Source of the DNA: Bacteroidota bacterium
GTDB taxonomy: Bacteria; Bacteroidota; Ignavibacteria; UBA10030; UBA8401
Assembly: GCA_027622375.1 (NCBI GenBank)
Contig: JAQCAB010000004.1
Span: forward strand, 15,001-79,000
Reading direction: 5' to 3'
Length of the DNA: 64,000 nt
The notes beneath the pieces are model-generated. The model was not told where the DNA came from. It ran no database searches and saw only the letters and a program-made list of their open reading frames with translations. The position numbers and the translations under genes are program-made. This document shows, piece by piece, positions 7,623 through 15,381 of the stretch. Positions within the stretch are counted from its first letter, which is position 1. Each line of letters begins with the position of its first letter.

Positions 7623-9665
7623 CTACTTCTTCCTCGCAACTTTATAAAGTGTTAATCCCATAATCACAAAACAGATTACGCCAAGTAATTCATAACCTTG
7701 TGCGCCAAGTGCGTGATGAATTGTTTCTTCTAAATTAAACATCTTCATAAAATCTTCTGCAAATACTGCTGCGATTGCTACAATTACTCCAAACAATGCG
7801 CCACCGGCAACAAGCCCAGTTGCAAATAAGCTTCCTTTACCGAGCTCTGCATCTTCTTCAACTTCATTTTTTTTCTTACGAACATAATCAGCAACCCCTT
7901 TAATTGCTCCACCTGTAAAAATTGGAAGTGTTGTTGAAAGTGGTAAATATAATCCAACTGCAAACGATAAAGATTTTACAGAACAAAGTTCCATCACGAT
8001 CGAGATAAATGCGCCGACTAAAACAAATTGCCAATCAAGATTAAAACTTAAAAGCCCTTTAATTAAAGTTGCCATTAAAGTTCCTTGTGGTGCGGGATAT
8101 TTTTCTGTTCCGATTGCGTGATAAATTCCTTGCGATAACATTTCGGATGTTGGTGTGTCAAGAATTTGAACTGTCCAACCAATTACTGCCGATGAAACTA
8201 TTGCTCCAACAAATAATGCCATCTGTTGATATCTTGGAGTTGCGCCAACAATGTAACCGGTTTTTAAATCTTGCGAAGTTGCTCCGCCATTTGCTGCAGC
8301 AATGCAAATCATTCCGCCAACTACAAGTGCCATTGGTTCGTAAAAATATCCTGTCCAACCAACGGTGATAAAAATTAAACTTGTTCCCATTAAAGTTGCA
8401 ATCGTCATTCCGGAAATTGGGTTTGATGATGAACCAATTATTCCAACAATCCTGCTCGAAACTGTTACAAAGAAAAATCCAAACACAATTACAAGAATTC
8501 CAATTAATAATTTATTTAAAAGTGTGTCACCGGGGATTTGTGGTAAAACCGCCAAAAGTAAAACTAAAGCTAAGCTGCCAACAATTACTGTTACAAAAGA
8601 TAAATCATTTTGTGTACGTTCAATTTTTACTGCCGATGCTTTATCTTTTAATGATGCAATGCTTCCTTTAAATGATGAAACAATTGTTGGTAAAGTTTTT
8701 AAAAGTGTGATGAATCCGCCAGCTGCAACTGCGCCTGCGCCAATTTGTCGAACATAAGCTCTGTAAATTGCAGGAGCATAATTACTAAATGTGTGAGTTA
8801 CAGGATCCCATCCACCGGGACCACCTGCTGTTGCTAAATCTTTTAAATATCCAAGTTTGATAAGTTGGAATGCAATAATATCGGCAGGAACAAGTGTTGC
8901 AATTAGTGGGATTAAACCGAGCCATGCGAGAACGCCGCCGGCAACAAGTACGCCGGCAATTTTCGGTCCAATAATATAACCAACTCCCATATATTCCGGA
9001 GTGATTTCGCCATTTACTGTTGCGCTTGGGAAATATTTATTTGTTTGAGTTGAAACCCAAGTCGGTGCTTCTGCAATTACATGAAAAACTTTTTGCAAAA
9101 TTGCATACACGAATGCAAATCCCAAACCTTGATATGCGGTTTTAGAAAAATCTCCACCTTTTTCACCTGCAATTAAAACTGATGCGCATGCAGTTCCTTC
9201 GGGATACGGAAGATTGCCATGCTCTTGAACAATTAAACTTCTGCGAAGCGGAATCATCATTAAAGTTCCGAGTAATCCACCAAACATTGCTAAAATAAAA
9301 ATTGTCCAATAATTAAAATAACTTGCTCCGCCACTTTCTGCAGATAAAAATAAAAATCCGGGCAAAGTAAAAACTACACCTGCAGCAATTGATTCACCAG
9401 CCGAGCCTGTAGTTTGAATAATATTATTTTCTAAAATTGTAGTTTTTAATAATTTGTTACCGATTGAAATTGCAAGTACTGCAATTGGTATTGATGCAGA
9501 AACAGTTAAGCCAGCTTTTAGAGCGAGATAAACTGTGGCAGCACCAAAAACTATTCCGAAAAATGCACCGAGTAAAACTGATTTAACAGTAAACTCTGCC
9601 ATTAAAGAATCGTTTGGGACGTACGGTTTGAATTCTACTTTTTGTGTTATTTCTGAATTAGACAT
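7623..9665 (-). CDS. OPT-family oligopeptide transporter
   Basis: A 680-residue polytopic inner-membrane protein of the OPT family, which couples uptake of small peptides (some members: metal-chelate complexes) to the proton gradient. The conserved beginning (EFTVKSVLLGAFFG, then GLTVSASIPIAVLAI), the EHGNLPYPEGTACA block near 147-161, a GATPRYQQMALFVGA block and about 14-16 hydrophobic segments support this. A strong Shine-Dalgarno (AAAGGAG) precedes the ATG at 9665. It lies 27 nt downstream of proline dehydrogenase in the same direction, fitting peptide import feeding proline catabolism. Siderophore-type cargo cannot be excluded. Confidence 0.93.
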   Translation of the reverse strand: MSNSEITQKVEFKPYVPNDSLMAEFTVKSVLLGAFFGIVFGAATVYLALKAGLTVSASIPIAVLAISIGNKLLKTTILENNIIQTTGSAGESIAAGVVFTLPGFLFLSAESGGASYFNYWTIFILAMFGGLLGTLMMIPLRRSLIVQEHGNLPYPEGTACASVLIAGEKGGDFSKTAYQGLGFAFVYAILQKVFHVIAEAPTWVSTQTNKYFPSATVNGEITPEYMGVGYIIGPKIAGVLVAGGVLAWLGLIPLIATLVPADIIAFQLIKLGYLKDLATAGGPGGWDPVTHTFSNYAPAIYRAYVRQIGAGAVAAGGFITLLKTLPTIVSSFKGSIASLKDKASAVKIERTQNDLSFVTVIVGSLALVLLLAVLPQIPGDTLLNKLLIGILVIVFGFFFVTVSSRIVGIIGSSSNPISGMTIATLMGTSLIFITVGWTGYFYEPMALVVGGMICIAAANGGATSQDLKTGYIVGATPRYQQMALFVGAIVSSAVIGWTVQILDTPTSEMLSQGIYHAIGTEKYPAPQGTLMATLIKGLLSFNLDWQFVLVGAFISIVMELCSVKSLSFAVGLYLPLSTTLPIFTGGAIKGVADYVRKKKNEVEEDAELGKGSLFATGLVAGGALFGVIVAIAAVFAEDFMKMFNLEETIHHALGAQGYELLGVICFVIMGLTLYKVARKK

Positions 9666-9692
9666 TGACGCTCCTTTAAAGTTAGTTGAAAA

Positions 9693-10589
9693 TTATTTTT
9701 CTAAACCAAAAAATGCCTTTGCAATGTAAAATGCCATTTGCGGATTTTCTTTTAATCGTCGGATAGAATATGCGTACCAATCTTTACCGTATGGAGTATA
9801 AACACGAAGTGGGTGACCATCGGAAATTATAGATTTTCTTTTTTCTGCTCGAACACCTAATAACATTTGAAATTCATATTCTGAAATATTTTTTTTCTTT
9901 GTTGAAATATAATTTAACGCATCATTAATTAAATTGTCGTCATGAGTTGCAATCCCGATATAAGATTTATTTTCAAATATTTTCTTTAGAAGTAATTTAT
10001 AATTTTCTCTGACTTCTTCTGCATCTTGAAAAGCGATTGAATCAGGTTCTTTATAAATCCCCTTACAAAGTCTTATGTTCGCTTTATTTTTTGAAAGCAA
10101 TTTTATATCATTTTCACTTCGCTTTAAATATGCTTGAATAACAACTCCAACATTTTTATAATTTTTATAAAGTTCACTATACATTTCTAACGTTTCGTCT
10201 GTGCAAGTGTGGTCTTCCATATCAATTCTGACAAAATTATTATATCTAGTCGCAAGTTTTATTATTGAAGTTAAATTTTTTACGCAAAATTTATAATTAA
10301 TTTTTAAACCAAGCTGTGTTAATTTAAGTGAAAGATTTGCATTTAATCTATTATGAGCAATTGAAGTTAAAACTTTTTCGTACTCATTTTTATTTTCAAT
10401 TGCTTCAGCTTCTGAAGTAATATCTTCGCCAAGCAAATCGAGCGTAACAAGCGATCCAGAATTATTTAAGTTTTGCGAAACTTTTATAGAATCATCAAGC
10501 GAGGTGCCAGCAATATATCTTGATGAAACTTTGCCAACGATATATTTTGGAACAAATGGTAATGTGGCAGAAATTATTTGGTTAAGCAC
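9693..10589 (-). CDS. Proline dehydrogenase (monofunctional PRODH)
   Basis: A 298-residue FAD enzyme oxidising L-proline to pyrroline-5-carboxylate with electrons passed to the membrane quinone pool. The TIM-barrel motifs are visible: VRIDMEDHTCTDETL, the VVIQAYLKRS strand, RLCKGIYKEP, IATHDD, and the C-terminal EFQMLLGVR...RVYTPYG...WYAYSIRRLKE that binds proline and flavin. The P5C dehydrogenase half of PutA is absent, as in Gram-positive-style single-domain enzymes. The start is GTG at 10589 with no clear Shine-Dalgarno, so coupling to the upstream gene 18 nt away is likely. Confidence 0.95.
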   Translation of the reverse strand: MLNQIISATLPFVPKYIVGKVSSRYIAGTSLDDSIKVSQNLNNSGSLVTLDLLGEDITSEAEAIENKNEYEKVLTSIAHNRLNANLSLKLTQLGLKINYKFCVKNLTSIIKLATRYNNFVRIDMEDHTCTDETLEMYSELYKNYKNVGVVIQAYLKRSENDIKLLSKNKANIRLCKGIYKEPDSIAFQDAEEVRENYKLLLKKIFENKSYIGIATHDDNLINDALNYISTKKKNISEYEFQMLLGVRAEKRKSIISDGHPLRVYTPYGKDWYAYSIRRLKENPQMAFYIAKAFFGLEK

Positions 10590-10607
10590 AAAAATCTAAA
10601 AAATCAA

Positions 10608-11867
10608 TTATCCGCCAAAAGGAAATACGAAAGTTATACGAGGTTGAATTCTTCTTTCAGATTCGTATTTGCCTGTTGATTTATTCAAATTAAAAGTATA
10701 GAAGTACATTAAATCAATTCGTGTAAAAGAGTTAAGCATATATCCACCTGATAAATATAAAATAGATCTTTCATCTAAAGTAAAAACATCTTTTGTATTT
10801 TTGATTTTAGTTTTATCATAGCCGACATTAATTGTTATCATCGGAATTATTTTACCTGTCGATGTTTCAAGATGTAATTTTCCACTTTCTGGAATATCAT
10901 CCATTTTAGAATATGCACCAGTTATATTTAATGAGCCAAGAATTCCCATACTTAAAACACCAAAAGTTCCGGGGCTTACACTTTTTAAAGTATCAAGTGT
11001 TTGTGCTTTTGTAGTATATTCTCTTTCGTAGAAAGTATCAAAATAGTTTGGCATGTATTGTTCAGTGTTAGCATATCGACGCTCAACCTTTGTAAAAATT
11101 GTAATTCCTGGCAAAGTTGAATTTATTTCAAGTCCACTTGCTATACCACTTCCGAAGTTAATAATTCTATTCATATCTGTATAAACGCGCGAACTAAATG
11201 CCGGGAATTTTGTTAAAGGAAGTGAAATATCAAATCCCAAAACTTTAATTCCGGATAAAGTTGTATCATTTGATTTAATTGTTCTGCCAGAAAATTTTCT
11301 CAAATCAGTTACAAAACTTGAACCTAATTCAAGTCCACCAATAACAGGTGTTGCGGCAAGAGCAGTAAATTGCAAAGGTTTAACATAACCACGAGTACCA
11401 ATTACACCTTGAAAAGCAAAATCGCTGTAAACAGTTTCAAGTCCAAATTTTCCAAAATTGTAATCTAATTCCATTCCAATTTTTCGATCGCTAATGCTTG
11501 GACTATTTTTATAAAGATACATAATTGTTCCGTTACCAAGCCGAGCGTAATCTAATATTCCCAATCTTGCATAAAGATCATCACCTTTATTGCCCCATCG
11601 AAGATATCTTAAAAATCTTCCACGCTGCATTTCCTTCCATACAAATGAATTATCTTTTGTGTTAATTAATAAATTTACATCAAGGCCAATACCAAATTTA
11701 CCAATTGCAAATTCTGGAGCGAGTGAAAGTTGGTAATAAGTTTGATCTCCAATTGAAGCAAAGCCGAGACCCCCTTCAAAACTTCCACCAGGTTTTGAGC
11801 CGGGCATTTGTGCAAATAAATTTATATTTATTGTAACTATAAAAAGCAGTAAAAAAAGTTTTTTCAT
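10608..11867 (-). CDS. Predicted outer-membrane beta-barrel protein
   Basis: A 419-residue protein with a clear signal peptide (MKKLFLLLFIVTININLFAQ). The rest is built of alternating hydrophobic/polar strands with many Gly and aromatic residues and ends in a strand VFPFGG, as expected for an outer-membrane barrel. I do not recognise a named family; related proteins in this phylum are usually listed as hypothetical. It sits between spmB (15 nt gap) and proline dehydrogenase (18 nt gap) in a co-oriented run, so an outer-membrane channel role for the peptide or amino-acid substrate is possible but unproven. Confidence 0.75.
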   Translation of the reverse strand: MKKLFLLLFIVTININLFAQMPGSKPGGSFEGGLGFASIGDQTYYQLSLAPEFAIGKFGIGLDVNLLINTKDNSFVWKEMQRGRFLRYLRWGNKGDDLYARLGILDYARLGNGTIMYLYKNSPSISDRKIGMELDYNFGKFGLETVYSDFAFQGVIGTRGYVKPLQFTALAATPVIGGLELGSSFVTDLRKFSGRTIKSNDTTLSGIKVLGFDISLPLTKFPAFSSRVYTDMNRIINFGSGIASGLEINSTLPGITIFTKVERRYANTEQYMPNYFDTFYEREYTTKAQTLDTLKSVSPGTFGVLSMGILGSLNITGAYSKMDDIPESGKLHLETSTGKIIPMITINVGYDKTKIKNTKDVFTLDERSILYLSGGYMLNSFTRIDLMYFYTFNLNKSTGKYESERRIQPRITFVFPFGG

Positions 11868-11882
11868 TTTTTCTCCAAGTAT

Positions 11883-12428
11883 TTAATTCAGTATTAATTT
11901 ACAAATAAAAAGCGCACCAAGCATTCCAAATAAATCAGCAATTAAGCCTGCAGGTAATGCGTGCCTTGTTTTTGTAATATTTACTGATCCAAAATATACA
12001 GCTAAAATATAAAAAGTTGTTTCCGTACTTCCATACATTGTTGATGCTAAAACGCCAATAAAAGAATCAACTCCATGAGTATTCATTAATTCAGTCATTA
12101 GTCCGAGTGAACCACTACCAGATAATGGTCTTAGTATTGCAAGAGGTAATGCTTCGGGCGGCATACCAATTAAATTTGTAATTGGTTTTAGAATTAAAAC
12201 TAAAAAATCCATTGCGCCACTCGCGCGGAAAATTCCAATTGCAAAGAGCATCCCAACTAAAAATGGAATTATTTTTATTGCTACATCAAATCCTTCTTTT
12301 GAGCCTTCGATAAATTTTTCGTATACCTTTACTTTTTTAAAAATTCCAAATAGAACGAAAACCAAAATCATCAACGGAATTGCAACAACTGAAATTATAT
12401 TTACTATATTTTTGAATTGCTCACTCAT
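11883..12428 (-). CDS. spmB: Spore maturation protein B-like membrane protein (nucleoside recognition/Gate domain)
   Basis: A 181-residue inner-membrane protein with four to five hydrophobic segments and the SpmB motifs: a KEGFDVAIKIIPFLVGMLFAI helix, LPLAILRPLSGSG, and GSTETTFYILAVYFGSV. The Gate-domain family was named from spore-core dehydration in Bacillus, yet it is widespread in non-sporulating bacteria as a transport-like protein of unknown substrate. Its ATG overlaps the spmA stop by one base (TAATG), so the two are translationally coupled and probably form one complex. Confidence 0.9.
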   Translation of the reverse strand: MSEQFKNIVNIISVVAIPLMILVFVLFGIFKKVKVYEKFIEGSKEGFDVAIKIIPFLVGMLFAIGIFRASGAMDFLVLILKPITNLIGMPPEALPLAILRPLSGSGSLGLMTELMNTHGVDSFIGVLASTMYGSTETTFYILAVYFGSVNITKTRHALPAGLIADLFGMLGALFICKLILN

Positions 12429-13393
12429 TAGTCAATATTATTTGAAATTTGAAATCTTTTCATCCGTTGTAAAATTTTTACTGCAATTAAACCTGCTGTC
12501 GCAGCGCAAATTGCTCCAAAAATTGATGGGGCAATTATTATTCCTGGATTCGCTGAACCCATTGCAGCTCTAATTGCTAAAACAGTTGCGGGTATCAAAG
12601 TCAATCCAGAAGTATTTATCACTAAAAAAGTACACATTGAATTTGTTGCAGTTCCAATTTTAGTATTTAGCTTGTTCAACTCTTCCATTGCTTTCAATCC
12701 CATCGGGGTTGCCGCATTATTTAAACCGAGCATGCTTGCAGAAATATTCATAACAATCGCCGCAATTGCCGGATGATCATGCGGGATATCGGGAAATAAT
12801 TTTTTTGTAATCGGTCTAACTACTGTAGTTAAAATTTTTAGGAATCCAGCCTCTTCTGCAATTTTCATAATCCCAAGCCAAAGAGCCATTATTCCAATTA
12901 GCCCGAGTGCTAAAGTAACTGCAGTTGCTGCATAATCAAATGTGGCATTTGTTACAGATTTTAATTTTATGTAACTAATATTTTCAATTTTGATTTTTAT
13001 TATAAAAATATTTTCAGTTTCGGTTAAAAGCATTTCACTAATTACGCCCGAAAGTTTTTCTTTATTTAGAGCCCCTTGCGACATCTCTTTCCAAATTTCT
13101 GGTGAGTTATTATTTATATCTATTGTAAACTTTCTAATTCCATTTGGTTCTTTTGATATTAAAATCGGTAATTCTAAATTTGATGAAGTTGAAGTTTTGT
13201 AATGCTCATTAAATTTATCTTTTTGTATTTGGATTTTCCCCGTTGCTTCTTCTCTTAAATTTGATGTTTGTAAATAGGTTGCTTCTAATTCTTTTCCGTT
13301 TTGATAAGAATTATTTACCTCACGATAAATATCTGTACCAATTGCGGAAGAAATTGCAATTACAATTAAACCAACCCAAATATAGTTCAGCAT
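12428..13393 (-). CDS. spmA: Spore maturation protein A-like membrane protein with a large inserted domain
   Basis: A 321-residue Gate-domain membrane protein. The first helix (MLNYIWVGLIVIAISSAIG) and the rest from about residue 147 match SpmA, including the signature NNAATPMGLKAMEELNKLN near 225-243 and the FPDIPHDHPA loop. Bacillus SpmA is about 196 residues; the extra length is one hydrophilic insertion, roughly residues 28-146, placed after the first helix. No sporulation gene is in the window, so a transport role with SpmB is more plausible than sporulation. It is the first gene of the six-gene run reaching to 6906. Confidence 0.88.
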   Translation of the reverse strand: MLNYIWVGLIVIAISSAIGTDIYREVNNSYQNGKELEATYLQTSNLREEATGKIQIQKDKFNEHYKTSTSSNLELPILISKEPNGIRKFTIDINNNSPEIWKEMSQGALNKEKLSGVISEMLLTETENIFIIKIKIENISYIKLKSVTNATFDYAATAVTLALGLIGIMALWLGIMKIAEEAGFLKILTTVVRPITKKLFPDIPHDHPAIAAIVMNISASMLGLNNAATPMGLKAMEELNKLNTKIGTATNSMCTFLVINTSGLTLIPATVLAIRAAMGSANPGIIIAPSIFGAICAATAGLIAVKILQRMKRFQISNNID

Positions 13394-13475
13394 TTAGTTT
13401 TCAATTTAATTTTTTTTTATTTAATAATATAAGAATTGAGAGTTAAAAAGAGAATGAATTAAAGTGAGTTTTTTT

Positions 13476-13483
13476 TATATTTG
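13476..13483 (+). promoter_or_regulatory. TATATTTG -10/-7 box of tRNA-Arg
   Basis: TATATTTG ends 12 nt before the tRNA-Arg 5' end and is identical to the box used by 16S rRNA and tRNA-fMet. At 17-nt spacing I see no convincing -35 hexamer, so this promoter is weaker by eye than the other two. Confidence 0.5.
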
Positions 13484-13495
13484 CATGTTAATTTT

Positions 13496-13569
13496 GCACC
13501 CGTAGCTCAACTGGATAGAGCATCAGCCTACGAAGCTGGGGGTTAGGGGTTCGACTCCCTTCGGGTGCA
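13496..13569 (+). tRNA. tRNA-Arg (anticodon ACG)
   Basis: A full cloverleaf: acceptor GCACCCG pairs with CGGGTGC, D-arm GCTCAACTGGATAGAGC, anticodon loop CTACGAA giving ACG, T-arm with TTCGACT, discriminator A73. CCA is not encoded. A34 of this tRNA is normally deaminated to inosine by TadA so that it reads CGU, CGC and CGA; tadA is at 18815-19273. Confidence 0.96.
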
Positions 13570-13650
13570 CAAAAAAATAAAATCTCTCTATAAATCTGAA
13601 AATAATTAATATATTGCGCATATGAAAAAAATAAAATTTAGTTATCCGAT

Positions 13651-13680
13651 TTGTCACTTGGTGTTTGGGAGGATTAAATT
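13651..13680 (+). promoter_or_regulatory. Possible promoter of the desaturase gene
   Basis: TTGTCA (13651-13656), an 18-nt spacer and TAAATT (13675-13680) lie about 85 nt upstream of the desaturase ATG, near the point where base composition shifts to higher G+C. In AT-rich DNA such matches arise by chance. Confidence 0.3.
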
Positions 13681-13764
13681 TTCAGGTTGTGCAACATTGA
13701 GACCTTCTCTCTTCCAAAATTCCCCCGTGCCTCATCTTTCATCACTTGATCAAAGGAGCAGATA

Positions 13765-14793
13765 ATGACCATGCAGCAATTTTCGGATTCCACACAGGAA
13801 TCATGGCGGTCGATGATCGCAAAATATCAAAAATCCGATCTGCGTAAAAGCATCTGGCAGATCGTCGATACATTCGTTCCGTATTTCGTCCTGCTTACCG
13901 CAATGTATTATAGTATGGGCTATTCGTACTGGATCACTCTTGCATTGGCAATACCGGCGGCGGGATTTCAGGTCAGAATATTTATCATTTTTCATGACTG
14001 CACGCACGGCTCATACTTTAAGTTGCAGCGGACAAACGATATCGTCGGCATCATTTGCGGGCTGTTGACAATGACTCCGTATTATGAATGGCGCCACAAT
14101 CATTCCATCCATCACGCCACCGGCAGCGATCTTGATCACCGCGGTACCGGCGACATCTGGATGCTTACCGTAAAAGAATATCTAGCACTCTCAAAATGGG
14201 AACGTCTGAAATACCGCGTCTTCCGCAATCCGATTGTCATGCTGCTCATCGGTCCGCCGGTGATGTTCATTGTTGCCCATCGATTCTCATCGGAAAATTC
14301 GGGATTGCGCGAAAAACGGAGCGTGCATTGGACGAGCGCCGGAATTGTTGCGATCACCATTTCGATGAGTCTGCTAATCGGGTTTGTTCCGTTCATCATG
14401 ATGATGCTTCCGGTGTTATGGATCTCTGGGATGATTGGAATATGGTTGTTCTACGTTCAGCATCAGTTCGATGCCACATATTGGGAGCATCACAAAGAAT
14501 GGGATTTCTTTGAATCTGCACTGAAGGGAAGTTCGTTCTATAAGCTGCCGAAGGTGCTTCAGTTTTTCAGCGGCAACATCGGATTCCATCATATTCATCA
14601 TCTCAGTCCGCGTATTCCCAACTACAAACTTCAAAAAACCCAGAAGGAAGTTCCCATCTTTCAATCGGTGAAATCGGTGACGCTTTTTCAGAGTTTTCGA
14701 TTTCTCGTCCTTCGGTTATGGGATGAAGAAGAACGAAAGCTGGTCGGATTCAGAGCAGTTAAACGATTACTGCGAAATCATAAAGTACTATAA
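13765..14793 (+). CDS. Membrane fatty-acid (acyl-lipid) desaturase, probably horizontally acquired
   Basis: A 342-residue di-iron membrane desaturase that introduces a double bond into phospholipid acyl chains, increasing membrane fluidity. The three histidine boxes are present: HDCTH (77-81), HNHSIHH (111-117) and HHIHH (275-279), with hydrophobic helices at about 38-73 and 192-230. The blocks GTGDIWMLTVKEYL, GIWLFYVQHQF and SSFYKLPKVLQ closely resemble Bacillus Des, the cold-induced delta-5 acyl-lipid desaturase. The gene is near half G+C with CTG/CGC-type codons, against about one third in its neighbours, and has a strong GGAG Shine-Dalgarno. It follows tRNA-Arg directly. No desKR-like two-component pair is next to it. 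Substrate position specificity is unknown. Confidence 0.95.
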   Translation: MTMQQFSDSTQESWRSMIAKYQKSDLRKSIWQIVDTFVPYFVLLTAMYYSMGYSYWITLALAIPAAGFQVRIFIIFHDCTHGSYFKLQRTNDIVGIICGLLTMTPYYEWRHNHSIHHATGSDLDHRGTGDIWMLTVKEYLALSKWERLKYRVFRNPIVMLLIGPPVMFIVAHRFSSENSGLREKRSVHWTSAGIVAITISMSLLIGFVPFIMMMLPVLWISGMIGIWLFYVQHQFDATYWEHHKEWDFFESALKGSSFYKLPKVLQFFSGNIGFHHIHHLSPRIPNYKLQKTQKEVPIFQSVKSVTLFQSFRFLVLRLWDEEERKLVGFRAVKRLLRNHKVL

Positions 14794-14795
14794 TT

Positions 14796-15281
14796 TTATT
14801 TGGTATTTATTCTCCAAACTGCTTCCGGGTTTTTTAATCTTACAGATAAATCTTTTTTCCCAATTTTACATCGAATAATATTAACCTGGATTTTTGAATT
14901 ATTATAAAGTATTTCATTTTTAATAATTAATTGTTTTGTAGGTTTTATTTTGTCGCTTTCTAAATAAATAAAAAATTCTTTCTCTTTAAATTCATATCCT
15001 AAAAACTTTAAATTTAGTTTTTCTTTGCCAACTTCAATTGTAAAATTTTTTTTGATATAATTTTCAACGCAATTAAAAGTTGAAGAATCTGCATTTTGAT
15101 TTAAAATATCAATTTTTGTACTACAATCTTTTTTTAGGGCATTTTCAAAATCATCTGGAATAACTTTTATGCTTATTTCAAAGGTTTTTGTAGAATCGTT
15201 AAAAATTACATCAGTAACTGAAACATGATTTGGGTGCAGCGCTAATAAAAGAAAAGTAACTTGTAAAAAAAGAAAAATCAT
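14796..15281 (-). CDS. DUF6702-like small exported protein
   Basis: A 161-residue protein with an N-terminal hydrophobic signal segment (MIFLFLQVTFLLLAL) followed by HPNHVSVTDVIFN, the pattern I associate with the Bacteroidota DUF6702 family (HP.HVS.T.I at the mature start, then DDFENAL). The remainder is predicted beta-rich and lysine-rich. It is transcribed divergently from the M1 peptidase with a 100-nt shared intergenic region, and in this phylum such proteins often neighbour M1 peptidases; that is from memory. Its function is unknown. Confidence 0.75.
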   Translation of the reverse strand: MIFLFLQVTFLLLALHPNHVSVTDVIFNDSTKTFEISIKVIPDDFENALKKDCSTKIDILNQNADSSTFNCVENYIKKNFTIEVGKEKLNLKFLGYEFKEKEFFIYLESDKIKPTKQLIIKNEILYNNSKIQVNIIRCKIGKKDLSVRLKNPEAVWRINTK

Positions 15282-15381
15282 AAATTAATTTATTGTTGTT
15301 TTAATTATTATTCAGTAAAATAAACAAGTTTTTAAAAACTTAAAGATTAATATTAATAAATTTAAATAAAGGATTTTAATA

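Noticed and set aside
11883-13393. SpmA/SpmB as evidence of sporulation
   Set aside because: The family is widespread in non-sporulating bacteria, and no sporulation gene is in the window.
13801-14664. Several open frames on both strands inside the desaturase gene
   Set aside because: They arise because the higher G+C of this gene removes stop codons in other frames; the desaturase frame has all three histidine boxes.
13540-14850. Possible attachment-site duplication flanking the desaturase (tRNA-Arg 3' end repeated)
   Set aside because: No copy of the tRNA 3' segment was found on the right side and no integrase is present, so site-specific integration is unsupported.
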